Positions 24,453 to 35,142 of a DNA stretch of 64,000 nucleotides are shown here, piece by piece. A model generated the notes under the pieces. That model ran no database searches and was not told the DNA's origin. It saw only the letters and a program-made list of their open reading frames with translations. The stretch spans positions 868,001 to 932,000 of the forward strand of contig NZ_CP027942.1 in assembly GCF_005484985.1 (NCBI RefSeq). Reading direction: 5' to 3'. Position 1 is the first letter of the stretch, and the number at the start of each line of letters is the position of its first letter. Made by a program: the position numbers and the translations under genes. The DNA is from Agrococcus sp. SGAir0287 (GTDB taxonomy: Bacteria; Actinomycetota; Actinomycetes; Actinomycetales; Microbacteriaceae).

Positions 24453-25676
24453 CTACTGCCGGTAGGAGGCCAGGAAGTTCCCGATGCGCTCGACGGCGAC
24501 CTCGAGGTCGTCGGCGTGCGGCAGCGTCACGATGCGGAAGTGGTCGGGCGCGGGCCAGTTGAAGCCCGATCCCTGCACCACGAGGATCTTCTCGCGCAGC
24601 AGCAGGTCGAGCACGAGCTGCTGGTCGTCGTGGATGGCGTGCACCTCGGGGTCGAGCCGCGGGAAGACGTAGAGCGCCCCCATCGGTGCGACGACCGACA
24701 CGCCGGGGATCGACCGCAGGCCCGCGACGGTCGCGTCGCGCTGCTCGAGGAGGCGCCCGCCGGGCGCGATGAGGTCCTCGATCGACTGGTGCCCCGTGAG
24801 GGCCGTCTGGATGCCGTACTGCGAGGGCACGTTGGGGCACAGCCTCGTCGAGGCGAGCAGGTCGATGCCCTGCAGGAAGCCGCGCGCGTGATGCTTCGGG
24901 CCGGAGATCACCATCCATCCCGCTCGGAAGCCCGCGGCGCGGTACGTCTTCGACAGGCCGTTGTACGTGACGCAGAGCAGGTCGGGTGCGAGCGACGCGA
25001 TCGACGTGTGCCGCGCGTCGTCGTAGAGGATGCGGTCGTAGATCTCGTCGGCGAGCAGCAGCAGCGAGTGCCGGCGCGCGAGGTCGACGATGCCGCGCAG
25101 CACCTCGGGCGAGTAGACGGCGCCCGTGGGGTTGTTGGGGTTGATGACGACGAGCGCCTTCGTGCGCGGCGTGATCTTCGCCTCGAGGTCGGCGAGGTCG
25201 GGCTGCCAGCCGTTCGCCTCGTCGCACAGGTAGTGCACGGGCGTCCCGCCGCCGAGGCTCGTCATCGCCGTCCACAGCGGGTAGTCGGGGGCGGGGATCA
25301 GCACCTCGTCGCCCTCGTCGAGCAGCGCCTGCATCGTGATCGTGATGAGCTCGGAGACGCCGTTGCCGAGGTAGACGTCGTCGACCGTCAGCTGCGGGAA
25401 CCCCTCCACGCCCTCGTAGCGGGCGACGACGGCGCGGCGGGCCGAGAGGATGCCCTTCGACTCCGAGTAGCCCTCGGCGTTGCGGATCTCGGCGATCATG
25501 TCCTGCACGATCGTCTCGGGTGTCTCGAACCCGAACGGCTTCGGGTTGCCGATGTTCAGCTTCAGGATGCGGTGACCCTCGGCCTCGAGGCGAGCGGCCT
25601 CGGCGTGCACGGGCCCTCGGATCTCGTAGAGGACGTGCTTGAGCTTCGACGACTGGTCGAGCGACTTGAGATCCAT
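24453..25676 (-). CDS. alaT: AlaT-type PLP-dependent aminotransferase
   Basis: Fold-type I class I aminotransferase, 407 aa, predicted to make alanine from pyruvate and glutamate, with possible activity on valine/2-oxoisovalerate. The N-terminal signature KLKHVLYEIRGPVH and LNIGNPKPFGFETP are typical of actinobacterial AlaT (Rv0337c-like). The PLP lysine is in NGLSKTYRAAGFR, with NPNNPTGAVY before it. It links pyruvate and branched-chain amino acid metabolism to the ilv genes nearby. The ATG is preceded by GGAG and by a TAGCAT box 6 nt away. Confidence 0.88.
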   Translation of the reverse strand: MDLKSLDQSSKLKHVLYEIRGPVHAEAARLEAEGHRILKLNIGNPKPFGFETPETIVQDMIAEIRNAEGYSESKGILSARRAVVARYEGVEGFPQLTVDDVYLGNGVSELITITMQALLDEGDEVLIPAPDYPLWTAMTSLGGGTPVHYLCDEANGWQPDLADLEAKITPRTKALVVINPNNPTGAVYSPEVLRGIVDLARRHSLLLLADEIYDRILYDDARHTSIASLAPDLLCVTYNGLSKTYRAAGFRAGWMVISGPKHHARGFLQGIDLLASTRLCPNVPSQYGIQTALTGHQSIEDLIAPGGRLLEQRDATVAGLRSIPGVSVVAPMGALYVFPRLDPEVHAIHDDQQLVLDLLLREKILVVQGSGFNWPAPDHFRIVTLPHADDLEVAVERIGNFLASYRQ

Positions 25677-25682
25677 CGCTCC

Positions 25683-25688
25683 ATGCTA
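25683..25688 (-). promoter_or_regulatory. -10 box (TAGCAT) of the aminotransferase gene
   Basis: Six nucleotides before the ATG at 25676. Confidence 0.45.
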
Positions 25689-25759
25689 GGTCGCACGCCG
25701 TGCGCGCTCGCACGGCCACTGCCGCTTCCGCGGCCCGGTGGCCACAGGCGAGGACGCGG

Positions 25760-26641
25760 TCAGCGCGGCGGCAGCTGCAGCAGGCCGCCGGAGACGCGGC
25801 AGGTCGCGGCGGCGATGGCCATGGCGTCGTCGAGCACGTCGCGCCACCACTCCTCGCCCACCTCGGTGCCGGTGATCTCGGCCTCCGCGAGCGCAGCCGA
25901 GACCGCGGCGATCGTCGCGTCGCCGGCGCCGATCGTGTCGACGATGGGCTCGGCCATCGCGTGGATCGGCGCATGCACGCTCGTGGCGTGCGCGTACGCC
26001 GTCGCGCCCTCCGGGCCCTCGGTCACGAGCACGCCGCGCGCGCCGAGCGCGAGCAGTCGGGATGCGACGGTGTGCGGCTCCGTGCCCCACACGAGCTCGG
26101 CATCCTCGTCGCCCACCTTCACGAGGCGCGCCTGCGCTGCGATGCGCTCGACGGCCTCGCGGAACCGCACGACGTGCTCGGGCGTCGGCAGGTAGCCGGG
26201 ACGCGGGTTCGGGTCGACGACGAGCCTGGCGGCAGGGTCCGCGATGCGCAGCAGCGGCCCGGCCTGGCTCGCATCGTCGAGCGCCATGCAAGAGACGACG
26301 ACGAGGTCGGCGGCGTCGAGCAGCGGCACGAGCGGCGTGACGTCGACGTGGCGACGCACGCCCGCCTCGTTGAAGACGTAGCGCATCGTGTCGCCGTCGC
26401 GCGTGGCGGTGGCGGTCGCGGTGCCGAGCGGCGCGGGCGTGCGCGCGAGCCGAACGCCGTGCGACGCGGCATGCCGGACGAGCGCCCGGCCGGGCTCGTC
26501 GTCCGCGACCATCGCGACGAGGTCGACGTCGACGCCGAGCCGGGCGAGGCCCACGGCCACGTTGAGCGCCGCGCCACCGGGCACGGTGCGACCGTCGACG
26601 ATGTCGACGAGCGCGTCGCCGACGACGGCGATGCGAGTCAC
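25760..26641 (-). CDS. PfkB-family carbohydrate kinase (fructokinase-like)
   Basis: Ribokinase fold, 293 aa. The N-terminal signature GGAALNVAVGLARLG (substrate and lid contacts) and the C-terminal ATP/anion-hole motif DTIGAGDATIAA, with the catalytic Asp in GAGD, are both intact. It is probably a fructokinase or a related sugar kinase; the substrate is not determined. GTG start. A small membrane protein gene lies 9 bp upstream on the same strand, and the two are probably co-transcribed from the box at 26868. Confidence 0.85.
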   Translation of the reverse strand: MTRIAVVGDALVDIVDGRTVPGGAALNVAVGLARLGVDVDLVAMVADDEPGRALVRHAASHGVRLARTPAPLGTATATATRDGDTMRYVFNEAGVRRHVDVTPLVPLLDAADLVVVSCMALDDASQAGPLLRIADPAARLVVDPNPRPGYLPTPEHVVRFREAVERIAAQARLVKVGDEDAELVWGTEPHTVASRLLALGARGVLVTEGPEGATAYAHATSVHAPIHAMAEPIVDTIGAGDATIAAVSAALAEAEITGTEVGEEWWRDVLDDAMAIAAATCRVSGGLLQLPPR

Positions 26642-26650
26642 GAGATGCGC

Positions 26651-26860
26651 CTAGAGGCCCAGCGAGCGGTCGAGCTCCTGCGCCCGCACGCGCTTGTCCT
26701 CGTCGACGACGGCGCCGACCGCGAGGGCGACGCCGATGCCCCACGAGGCCCACAGCAGGCCGAGGCGCCAGTCGCGGGGACCCTCGCGGGTCATCTTCGC
26801 GACGCCGATGCCGCTCGCGACGGCGGCGATGACCCCAGGGTTCAGGATGAACTTGCGCAC
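26651..26860 (-). CDS. Small hypothetical membrane protein
   Basis: A 69 aa protein, MRKFILNPGVIAAVASG at the N-terminus, with two hydrophobic stretches separated by a charged loop (MTREGPRDWR) and an acidic/basic tail. The GTG at 26860 lies 7 nt after TAGCGT and fits a leaderless start; a GTG three codons earlier would sit within the unwound promoter. The function is unknown. It is the first gene of a pair with the PfkB kinase. Confidence 0.65.
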   Translation of the reverse strand: MRKFILNPGVIAAVASGIGVAKMTREGPRDWRLGLLWASWGIGVALAVGAVVDEDKRVRAQELDRSLGL

Positions 26861-26867
26861 GCAGCAC

Positions 26868-26873
26868 ACGCTA
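26868..26873 (-). promoter_or_regulatory. -10 box (TAGCGT), leaderless start at 26860
   Basis: Seven nucleotides before the GTG at 26860. Confidence 0.45.
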
Positions 26874-26941
26874 CCGGGGCGCCATCCAAGACGGCATCGG
26901 GCTCGCGGCGCGGGCGTGGGGACGCTAGGGGCGCCGTGCGC

Positions 26942-27733
26942 TCAGGCCTGGCCGAGATGCATGCGCGCGAAGTCGACGGTCTCCTGGATGAGCGCGCGCC
27001 GGTCCTTCTCGGTGCGCACGCCGCGCGTCTTGATCTCGGCGATGACCTGGCCGTCGAAGCCGTCGCTCGCGAGCATCTGCAGCACCTCGGCGACGGGCTC
27101 GTTGCCGCGACCGGGCACGAGGTGCTCGTCTGAGGTGCGGTTGTCCTTGCCGCCGATGCCGTCGGTGAGGTGCAGGTGGCGCAGCCGCGGGCCGAGGTCC
27201 TTCGCGAGCTCGAGCGAGTCGCGGCCGGCGAGCGCGCAGTGCGAGAAGTCGAGCGTCGCGTGCCGCACGTCCATGAGGCTCGGATCGATGCCCGGCAGGT
27301 ACGCCTTGCGATCCTTGCCGCCCGTGCGCCACGGGAACATGTTCTCCACGGCGATCGCGACGTCGTACTTGTCCTCCGTCGCGCGCACCGACTCCTCGAA
27401 CGTCGCCGCGTACCTGCCCTGCCAGCGGAACGGCGGATGCACGACGACGGTCTCGGCGCCCGTGTCGACCGCGAGCTGCGCGGAGCGCTCGAGCTTCACG
27501 AAGTGGTCGTTGCCCCACACGAACGACGTCAGCAGCAGCGTGGGCGCGTGGATGGCGAGGATCGGCTGGTCGTACGCCTTCGCGAGCACCTTCAGGCGGT
27601 CGGCGTCGCGGGTGCGCGCATCCGTCGTCACCATGACCTCGACGCCGTCGTAGCCGCAGTCCGCCGACAGGCGGAAGCCGTCCTCGAGCGGGCGCGGGAA
27701 GACGCTGATGGTGCTGAGTCCGACGGGGATCAC
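26942..27733 (-). CDS. Xylose-isomerase-like TIM-barrel protein
   Basis: AP-endonuclease-2/sugar-isomerase superfamily, 263 aa. Barrel strands carry [50 protein letters not shown] and VIAEIKTRG. The Glu, His, Asp and Glu residues at strand ends form the usual divalent-metal site, so it is probably an active isomerase, epimerase or endonuclease IV-like enzyme of unknown substrate. The start is set at GTG 27733 rather than 27742, because a TAGCGT box (27741-27746) overlaps the upstream GTG. It diverges from ilvD. Confidence 0.8.
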   Translation of the reverse strand: MIPVGLSTISVFPRPLEDGFRLSADCGYDGVEVMVTTDARTRDADRLKVLAKAYDQPILAIHAPTLLLTSFVWGNDHFVKLERSAQLAVDTGAETVVVHPPFRWQGRYAATFEESVRATEDKYDVAIAVENMFPWRTGGKDRKAYLPGIDPSLMDVRHATLDFSHCALAGRDSLELAKDLGPRLRHLHLTDGIGGKDNRTSDEHLVPGRGNEPVAEVLQMLASDGFDGQVIAEIKTRGVRTEKDRRALIQETVDFARMHLGQA

Positions 27734-27740
27734 TCGCGTC

Positions 27741-27746
27741 ACGCTA
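27741..27746 (-). promoter_or_regulatory. -10 box (TAGCGT), leaderless start at 27733
   Basis: Seven nucleotides before the GTG at 27733. It overlaps an in-frame GTG at 27742, which would then not be transcribed. Confidence 0.45.
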
Positions 27747-27815
27747 GCGCCCTCGCGCGTCGGACGCGTGACGCGGACGCGTCGAGCGGATGCCGTGCGG
27801 CGCTCGCGGCGCTCC

Positions 27816-27821
27816 TAGACT
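27816..27821 (+). promoter_or_regulatory. -10 box (TAGACT) of ilvD
   Basis: Eight nucleotides before the ATG. This leaves no room for a leader-peptide attenuator, T-box or riboswitch in front of the ilv genes. Confidence 0.45.
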
Positions 27822-27829
27822 CGGGTTCC

Positions 27830-29521
27830 ATGGCGATCGACATCAAGCCGCGCTCGCGCGCGGTCACCGACGGCATCGAGGCGACGACGAGCCGCGGCAT
27901 GCTCCGCGCCGTCGGCATGGGCGACGACGACTGGGAGAAGCCCCAGATCGGCATCGCATCGTCGTGGAACGACATCACGCCCTGCAACCTCTCGCTCGAT
28001 CGCCTCGCGCAGGGCACGCGCGAGGGTGTGCACGCCGGTGGCGGCTACCCCCTGCAGTTCGGCACCATCTCCGTCTCGGATGGCATCTCGATGGGCCACG
28101 AGGGCATGCACTTCTCGCTCGTGAGCCGCGAGGTCATCGCCGACTCCGTCGAGACCGTCGTCATGGCCGAGCGCCTCGACGGCACCGTGCTGCTCGCCGG
28201 CTGCGACAAGTCGCTGCCCGGCATGCTCATGGCCGCGGCGCGCCTCGACCTCGCCTCCGTCTTCGTCTACGCCGGATCGATCGCTCCCGGCTGGGTCAAG
28301 CTCTCGGACGGCACCGAGAAGGAGCTCACGATCATCGACTCCTTCGAGGCGGTGGGCGCGTGCAAGGCCGGCACGATGAGCGAGGAGGACCTCAAGCGCA
28401 TCGAGTGCGGATTCGCGCCCGGCGAGGGCGCGTGCGGCGGCATGTACACGGCCAACACCATGGCGTGCGTCGCGGAGGCGCTCGGCATGAGCCTGCCCGG
28501 CTCGTCGACGCCGCTGTCGGCCGACCGCCGTCGCGACATGTACGCGCACCGTTCGGGCGAGGCCGTCGTCGAGCTGCTGCGCCGCGGCATCACCGCCCGC
28601 GACATCCTCACGCGCAAGGCGTTCGAGAACGCCATCACCGTCGCCATGGTGCTCGGCGGCTCGACGAACGCCGTGCTGCACCTGCTCGCGATCGCGCACG
28701 AGGCGGGCGTCGAGCTGACGCTCGAGGACTTCCGCGAGATCGGCGCGCGCTCGCCGCACCTCGCCGACGTGAAGCCGTTCGGCCGCTTCGTCGCGCAGGA
28801 CTTCGACCGCGTCGGCGGCATGCCCGTCGTCATGGCCGCGCTGCTCGAGGCGGGCCTGCTGCACGGCGACGCGCTCACCGTGACCGGCAAGACCGTCGCC
28901 GAGAACCTCGCCGAGCTCGCGCCGGCGCCGCTCGACGGCACGGTCGTGCGCGCGATCGACGACCCCATCCACGCCACCGGCGGCCTCACGGTGCTGCACG
29001 GCTCGCTCGCGCCCGAGGGCGCCGTCGTGAAGACGGCGGGCTTCGACGCCGAGGTCTTTGAAGGACCCGCGCGCGTGTTCGAGCGCGAGCGCGCCGCGAT
29101 GGATGCGCTGACGAACGGCGAGATCCAGAAGGGCGACGTCGTCGTCATCCGCTACGAGGGACCCAAGGGCGGACCCGGCATGCGCGAGATGCTGGCCATC
29201 ACGGCCGCCATCAAGGGAGCAGGGCTCGGCAAGGATGTACTACTGTTGACGGACGGACGATTCTCAGGCGGCACAACCGGCCTGTGCATCGGACACATCG
29301 CGCCGGAGGCCGTGGACGCAGGTCCCGTGGCATTCGTGCGTGATGGCGACACCATTCGCGTCGACATCCCGGCTCAGCGCATCGACCTCCAGGTCGATGA
29401 CGAGGAGCTCGCATCCCGCCGAGCAGGCTGGGAGCCGCTTCCGCCGCGCTACACGCGGGGAGTCCTCGCTAAGTACGCCCGTCTCGTGCGCTCCGCCGCG
29501 CAAGGAGCCGTCACGGGCTGA
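27830..29521 (+). CDS. ilvD: Dihydroxy-acid dehydratase
   Basis: Iron-sulfur enzyme dehydrating 2,3-dihydroxy-isovalerate and -methylvalerate to the 2-oxo acids, the third common step of valine/isoleucine synthesis. At 563 aa, the three cluster-ligand cysteines are C52 (ITPCNLS), C125 (AGCDKSLPG) and C202 ([14 protein letters not shown]), a [2Fe-2S]-type set. The C-terminal part contains [11 protein letters not shown] and [10 protein letters not shown]. From about 29050 to the end the codon choice changes to triplets otherwise rare here (GTA, CTA, TTG, CGA, TCA, ACA), although the protein is continuous. First gene of ilvD-B-N-C. Confidence 0.95.
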   Translation: MAIDIKPRSRAVTDGIEATTSRGMLRAVGMGDDDWEKPQIGIASSWNDITPCNLSLDRLAQGTREGVHAGGGYPLQFGTISVSDGISMGHEGMHFSLVSREVIADSVETVVMAERLDGTVLLAGCDKSLPGMLMAAARLDLASVFVYAGSIAPGWVKLSDGTEKELTIIDSFEAVGACKAGTMSEEDLKRIECGFAPGEGACGGMYTANTMACVAEALGMSLPGSSTPLSADRRRDMYAHRSGEAVVELLRRGITARDILTRKAFENAITVAMVLGGSTNAVLHLLAIAHEAGVELTLEDFREIGARSPHLADVKPFGRFVAQDFDRVGGMPVVMAALLEAGLLHGDALTVTGKTVAENLAELAPAPLDGTVVRAIDDPIHATGGLTVLHGSLAPEGAVVKTAGFDAEVFEGPARVFERERAAMDALTNGEIQKGDVVVIRYEGPKGGPGMREMLAITAAIKGAGLGKDVLLLTDGRFSGGTTGLCIGHIAPEAVDAGPVAFVRDGDTIRVDIPAQRIDLQVDDEELASRRAGWEPLPPRYTRGVLAKYARLVRSAAQGAVTG

Positions 29522-29554
29522 CGCCACGCGACACGCGTCGCCAAGGAGATCGCC

Positions 29555-31342
29555 ATGACCATCGCGCCACGTCCGACGCCGCCGAGGGTGCAGGGGCCTG
29601 AGGTCCTCACCGGCTCGGGGGCCATCCTGCGCTCGCTCGAGCTGCTCGGCGTCACCGACGTCTTCGGGCTGCCCGGCGGCGCCATCATCCCGTTCTACGA
29701 CGAGCTCATGCAGCAGTCGGCCGTGCGCCACGTGCTCGTGCGCCACGAGCAGGGCGCCGGGCACGCCGCCGAGGGGTACGCCGCCGCGTCGAACAGGGTC
29801 GGCGTCGCGATCGCGACGAGCGGACCGGGCGCGACGAACCTCGTCACGGCGATCGCCGACGCGTACATGGACTCCGTGCCGCTCGTCGCGATCACCGGCC
29901 AGGTCTTCAGCCACCTCATGGGCACGGACGCCTTCCAGGAGGCCGACATCACGGGCATCACGATGCCCATCACGAAGCACTCCTTCCTCGTGACGAGCGC
30001 CGCGGAGGTGCCCGGCGTGCTGCAGGCGGCGTTCCACATCGCCTCCACCGGCCGCCCCGGCCCCGTGCTCGTCGACGTCACGAAGGACGCGCAGCAGCAG
30101 TCCGCGCCGTTCGTGTGGCCCGACCGCGTCGAGCTGCCCGGCTACCGTCCGGTCACGAAGGCGCACGGCAAGCAGATCCAGGCCGCGGCGGCGCTGCTCG
30201 CGCAGTCGGTGCGCCCCGTGCTCTACGTCGGCGGCGGCGTCATCCGCGCCCGCGCGTCGGCGGAGGTGCGCGAGCTCGCCGAGGCGATCGGCGCGCCCGT
30301 CGTCACGACGCTCATGGCCCGCGGCGCCTTCCCCGACTCGCACCCGCAGCACCTCGGCATGCCCGGCATGCACGGCACGGTGCCCGCCGTGCTCGCGCTG
30401 CAGGAGTCCGACCTCATCCTCGCCCTCGGCGCGCGCTTCGACGACCGCGTCACCGGCAAGGCATCCGAGTTCGCACCCGGCGCCAAGGTCATCCACGTCG
30501 ACGTCGACCCCGCCGAGATCTCCAAGATCCGCACGGCGGACGTGCCGATCGTGGGCGACGTGCGCGACGTCGCCTCCGACCTGTCCGTCGCCTTCCAGGA
30601 CGCCGTGCTCGGCGGTCGGCCCGACCTCACCGACTGGTGGGAGCGGCTGCACGGCCTGCAGGAGCGCTTCCCGCTCGGCTACGCGCCGACGACCGACGGG
30701 AAGCTCGCCCCGCAGCACGTCATCCAGCGCATCGGCGAGCTCACGGGCCCCGAGGGCGTCTTCGCCGCCGGCGTCGGCCAGCACCAGATGTGGGCGGCCC
30801 AGTTCATCCGCTACGAGCGCCCCAACGCGTGGCTCAACTCCGGTGGCGCGGGCACCATGGGCTACGCCGTGCCCGCCGCCATGGGCGCGAAGGTCGCGGA
30901 GCCGGACCGCGTCGTCTGGGCGATCGACGGCGACGGCTGCTTCCAGATGACGAACCAGGAGCTCGCGACGTGCGCGCTCAACGACATCCCCATCAAGGTC
31001 GCCGTCATCAACAACTCGTCGCTCGGCATGGTGCGGCAGTGGCAGAACCTCTTCTACGAGGGCCGCTACGCCTTCACCGACCTCGAGACCGGCGACGACG
31101 CGCGCATGATCCCCGACTTCGTGAAGCTGGGGGAGGCGTACGGCTGCCTCGCCATCCGGGTCACGAAGCCCGAGGAGGTCGACGCGGCCATCCAGCTCGC
31201 CCTCGAGACGAACGACCGCCCGGTCGTCATCGACTTCATCGTGTCCAAGGACTCGATGGTGTGGCCCATGGTGCCGCAGGGCGTGTCCAACTCCTTCGTG
31301 CAGTACGCCAAGGAGCACAGCCCGGAGTGGGGTGACGAGTGA
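29555..31342 (+). CDS. ilvB: Acetolactate synthase, large (catalytic) subunit
   Basis: Thiamine-diphosphate enzyme condensing pyruvate with pyruvate or 2-oxobutanoate. The 595 aa protein has the PYR domain with the catalytic Glu E65 ([14 protein letters not shown]), a central FAD-binding domain, and the C-terminal PP domain with the ThDP motif GDGCFQ...NNSSLGM. AAGGAG lies 7 nt before the ATG. The final A of its stop codon is the first base of the ilvN ATG, so subunit synthesis is coupled. Confidence 0.95.
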   Translation: MTIAPRPTPPRVQGPEVLTGSGAILRSLELLGVTDVFGLPGGAIIPFYDELMQQSAVRHVLVRHEQGAGHAAEGYAAASNRVGVAIATSGPGATNLVTAIADAYMDSVPLVAITGQVFSHLMGTDAFQEADITGITMPITKHSFLVTSAAEVPGVLQAAFHIASTGRPGPVLVDVTKDAQQQSAPFVWPDRVELPGYRPVTKAHGKQIQAAAALLAQSVRPVLYVGGGVIRARASAEVRELAEAIGAPVVTTLMARGAFPDSHPQHLGMPGMHGTVPAVLALQESDLILALGARFDDRVTGKASEFAPGAKVIHVDVDPAEISKIRTADVPIVGDVRDVASDLSVAFQDAVLGGRPDLTDWWERLHGLQERFPLGYAPTTDGKLAPQHVIQRIGELTGPEGVFAAGVGQHQMWAAQFIRYERPNAWLNSGGAGTMGYAVPAAMGAKVAEPDRVVWAIDGDGCFQMTNQELATCALNDIPIKVAVINNSSLGMVRQWQNLFYEGRYAFTDLETGDDARMIPDFVKLGEAYGCLAIRVTKPEEVDAAIQLALETNDRPVVIDFIVSKDSMVWPMVPQGVSNSFVQYAKEHSPEWGDE

Positions 31343-31851
31343 TGACGACGCACGTGCTCTCCCTCCTGGTCGAGGACAAGCCGGGTCTGCTGACCCGCGT
31401 CGCCGGCCTCTTCGCCCGCCGCGGCTTCAACATCGACTCGCTCGCCGTCGGCAAGACCGAGATCCCCGGGCTCTCGCGGATCACGGTCGTCGTCGACGTG
31501 GAGGACCTGCCGCTCGAGCAGGTGACGAAGCAGCTCAACAAGCTCATCAACGTCGTGAAGATCGTCGAGCTCGAGCCCACCGGCTCGGTGCAGCGTGAGC
31601 ACATGCTCATCAAGGTCAAGGTCGATCATGCGACCCGCTCGCAGATCCTCGAGGCCACGAACCTCTTCCGCGCGCGCGTCGTCGACGTCACGACCGACGC
31701 GCTCGTCATCGAGGTCACCGGCGACTCCGCGAAGTGCCAGGCGCTGCTGCGCCTGCTCGAGCCGTACGGCATCAAGGAGATCGCCCAGTCGGGCCTCCTC
31801 GCCATCGGCCGCGGCGGCAAGTCGATCTCCGAGCGGGTGCTGCGCGCCTGA
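31342..31851 (+). CDS. ilvN: Acetolactate synthase, small (regulatory) subunit
   Basis: A 169 aa regulatory subunit with an N-terminal ACT domain (VLSLLVEDKPGLLTRVAGLFARRG) and the ALS_ss_C domain, ending GLLAIGRGGKSISER. It mediates valine feedback inhibition and raises activity of IlvB. The ATG at 31342 overlaps the ilvB stop by one base; a GTG three bases earlier is an alternative start. Confidence 0.94.
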   Translation: MTTHVLSLLVEDKPGLLTRVAGLFARRGFNIDSLAVGKTEIPGLSRITVVVDVEDLPLEQVTKQLNKLINVVKIVELEPTGSVQREHMLIKVKVDHATRSQILEATNLFRARVVDVTTDALVIEVTGDSAKCQALLRLLEPYGIKEIAQSGLLAIGRGGKSISERVLRA

Positions 31852-32943
<1,092 letters not shown>

Positions 32944-32969
32944 CGCGCCCTCGCCCGAGGGCGATGATC

Positions 32970-33015
32970 TGAGGTTTTCGGCCCCTTCTGACATCAGAAA
33001 GGGCCGAAAACCTCA
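32970..33015. repeat. 46-nt palindromic element, copy B
   Basis: Arms of 22 nt around a 2-nt centre (CA). The outer arm reads TGAGGTTTTCGGCC: relative to copies A and C the C has become T, and the opposite arm has the matching G to A change (GGCCGAAAACCTCA). Inner part CCTTCTGA/TCAGAAAG, with a C-A mismatch 7 pairs from the centre. It lies between convergent ilvC and the ROK gene. Confidence 0.8.
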
Positions 33016-33043
33016 TTTCTGTCTGCGCGGGAGTCGCGCCCGG

Positions 33044-34222
33044 TCAGCGGGCGAGGTGCGCGTCGACGAGGTCGGGCGAGAGGACGTGCTGGCGCACGAG
33101 GATCGCCGCGCCGCGCGCACCCGCGAGCGCGCCGCCCTGCGACTGCACGATCGACAGGTGCTGCGTCGCGAGTGGGATCGAGCGCCGGTAGACGACCTCC
33201 CGCACTCCCGCGAGCAGCTGCTCGCCCGCGCGCGCGATCGAGCCGCCGAGCACGATGACCGCGGGGTTGTGCAGGCTCACGACGAGCGCGAGCGCCTCGC
33301 CGAGCACACGGCCCGCCTCCCGGGTGATCTCGAGCGCATCCGCGTCACCGGCACGCAGCAGCGCCACGACGTCGTCGCTCGAGGTCGCCGCGATGCCGCG
33401 CGCGGCGAGCGCCTCGGCGATCGCCGAGCCGCTCGCGATCGCCTCGAGGTCGCGCTCGTCCTCGGGCGTGCGCAGCGGCGAGGGGCTGTAGGGCACGCGG
33501 ATGTGGCCGAGGTCGCCGGCCGCGCCGTCGGCGCCGCGCTGCAGGACGCCGCCGGCGATGATGCCCGCGCCGATGCCGGTCGCGACCTTCACGAACACCA
33601 GGTCGCCGTGCCGTCCACCGCTCGCGGCGTGCTCCCCGAGCGCGAGGATGTTGACGTCGTTGTCGACGAGCACGGGCACCGCGAACGCGCGCTGCACGTG
33701 CCCCGGGATGTCGAAGCGATCCCAGCCGGGCATGATGGGCGGGTTCACCGGCCGGCCGGACGCATGCTCGACCGGACCCGGCACCCCGATGCCGACGCCC
33801 ACGAGCGACCCCTCGTCGAGCTCGGCGGCCGCGAGCAGCGCCCGCGCGTGCTCGATCGCGGCGTCGAGCGCCGCGACCGGTCCGTCCGCGACGTCGAGCG
33901 CGAGGGAGACCGACGAGAGCACGGTCGCGGCGAGGTCGGTGATCGCGATGTTCGCATGCCGTGCGCCGAAGTCGATGGCGACGATCGTGCCGCCTGAGGG
34001 GTCGAACGCGAGCATCGACGGCGGCCGCCCGCCCGTCGACGTCGTGGCGCCGGCCGCGCGCAGCAGGCCGGCGGCGACGAGGGCGTCGATGCGCGCCGCG
34101 ACGGTCGCGCGCCCGAGGCCGGTCGCCTCGACGAGCTCCGCCCGCGTGCGCGCCCGGCCGTCGAGGAAGTGCTGCAGCAGCACGCCCGCGCTCGTCGGAT
34201 GCGGTGGGGTCGCCAACGACAT
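33044..34222 (-). CDS. ROK-family transcriptional repressor
   Basis: A 392 aa protein with an N-terminal winged HTH (RAELVEATGLGRATVAARIDALVAAGLL) and a ROK sugar-kinase fold (IVAIDFGARHANIAITD, GVGIGVPGPV, VDNDVNILALGEH, GDLGHIR). The usual CxCGxxGCxE zinc loop after GDLGHIR is absent; the segment reads PLRTPEDERDLEAIASG. The ATG has GAGGAGG upstream. It is divergent from the sugar locus and probably binds the inverted repeat at 34303-34328, released by a sugar metabolite. Confidence 0.88.
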   Translation of the reverse strand: MSLATPPHPTSAGVLLQHFLDGRARTRAELVEATGLGRATVAARIDALVAAGLLRAAGATTSTGGRPPSMLAFDPSGGTIVAIDFGARHANIAITDLAATVLSSVSLALDVADGPVAALDAAIEHARALLAAAELDEGSLVGVGIGVPGPVEHASGRPVNPPIMPGWDRFDIPGHVQRAFAVPVLVDNDVNILALGEHAASGGRHGDLVFVKVATGIGAGIIAGGVLQRGADGAAGDLGHIRVPYSPSPLRTPEDERDLEAIASGSAIAEALAARGIAATSSDDVVALLRAGDADALEITREAGRVLGEALALVVSLHNPAVIVLGGSIARAGEQLLAGVREVVYRRSIPLATQHLSIVQSQGGALAGARGAAILVRQHVLSPDLVDAHLAR

Positions 34223-34302
34223 GCCGGCCTCCTCGCCTGGGCGCCGCAGGGTGCGACGGGCTTCCACCGTACTGGACGGGACTTGAGATCGTGTCATGTT
34301 CG

Positions 34303-34328
34303 ACTTTTGCTTTGTCGACAGCAAAAGT
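34303..34328. promoter_or_regulatory. Inverted-repeat operator in the ROK/isomerase gap
   Basis: Perfect 9-bp inverted repeat ACTTTTGCT - 8 nt - AGCAAAAGT in a locally AT-rich stretch. A TACGTT box at 34334-34339 lies just downstream and would drive the isomerase gene, so a bound repressor would block the -35 region. The AT-rich half-sites resemble known ROK operators in style; binding is inferred. Confidence 0.6.
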
Positions 34329-34380
34329 GGTGCTACGTTCGTCCCGAACCGGAGCCATCTCGATGAGGAGACCCGAGCCG

Positions 34381-35142
34381 ATGAGCGACATCGCACTGCA
34401 GCTGTACTCGATCCGCGAGCGCATCGCGTCCGACGGGCTGGCCCCGTCGCTCGCCGCCGCCGCCTCCGCGGGCTTCGACCGCATCGAGCTGTTCAACATC
34501 CTCGAGTGGGTCGACGAGCTGCGCACCGAGCTGCCGGAGAACGGGCTGACGGCGCCGACGGCGCACGCGCGGCTGCTCGGCGAGGACCAGGGCGCGATCT
34601 TCGCCGCCGCCGCGTCGCTCGGCGTGCAGACGATCATCGACCCGTACACGGACCCTGCGCTGTGGACCACCCGCGACGACGTGCTGCGCATCGCCGACCA
34701 CCTCAACGCGTCGGCCGCGGGCGCTCGCGAGCACGGCCTCGCCCTCGGCTACCACAACCACTTCTGGGAGGCGGAGCAGCAGATCGACGGCCGCACGGCG
34801 CTCGAGGTGCTCGCCGACGCACTCGACCCCGAGGTCGTCCTCGAGGTCGACGCGTACTGGGCCGCCGTGGGCGGCGCCGACGTGCCCGCCCTCCTGCGCG
34901 CGCTCGGGCCTCGCGTCGTCGCGCTCCACCTCAAGGACGCGCCGCTCGTCGACGGGGCGCTCTCGAAGGACCGCCACGACCAGCTGCCCGTCGGCGAGGG
35001 AGCGATCGGCTGGACCGAGATCCTCGACGCCGCTCCCTCCGCACGCCTGCTCGTCGTCGAGTTCGACGAGTTCCGCGGCGACATCTTCGACGGCGCCGCC
35101 ACGAGCCTCGCCGGCATCCGTTCGCTCACCACCGCGCGCTGA
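34381..35142 (+). CDS. Sugar phosphate isomerase/epimerase (TIM barrel)
   Basis: A 253 aa xylose-isomerase-like barrel beginning IALQLYSIRERIASDG, typical of the IolE/3-keto-sugar-associated group. Metal-site strands include LGYHNHFWE, VLEVDAYWA, VALHLKDAP and VVEFDEF, with Glu/His/Asp/Glu ligands present. GAGGAG lies 11 nt upstream. It is first in the cluster controlled by the ROK operator. The substrate is unknown; the company of two dehydrogenases suggests a keto-sugar or inosose intermediate. Confidence 0.83.
   Translation: MSDIALQLYSIRERIASDGLAPSLAAAASAGFDRIELFNILEWVDELRTELPENGLTAPTAHARLLGEDQGAIFAAAASLGVQTIIDPYTDPALWTTRDDVLRIADHLNASAAGAREHGLALGYHNHFWEAEQQIDGRTALEVLADALDPEVVLEVDAYWAAVGGADVPALLRALGPRVVALHLKDAPLVDGALSKDRHDQLPVGEGAIGWTEILDAAPSARLLVVEFDEFRGDIFDGAATSLAGIRSLTTAR

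Noticed and set aside
27747..27815. Possible leader-peptide attenuator, T-box or riboswitch before ilvD
   Set aside because: The -10 box ends 8 nt before the ilvD ATG, and the ilvD-B, B-N and N-C junctions show no branched-chain-codon-rich short ORF or competing hairpins.
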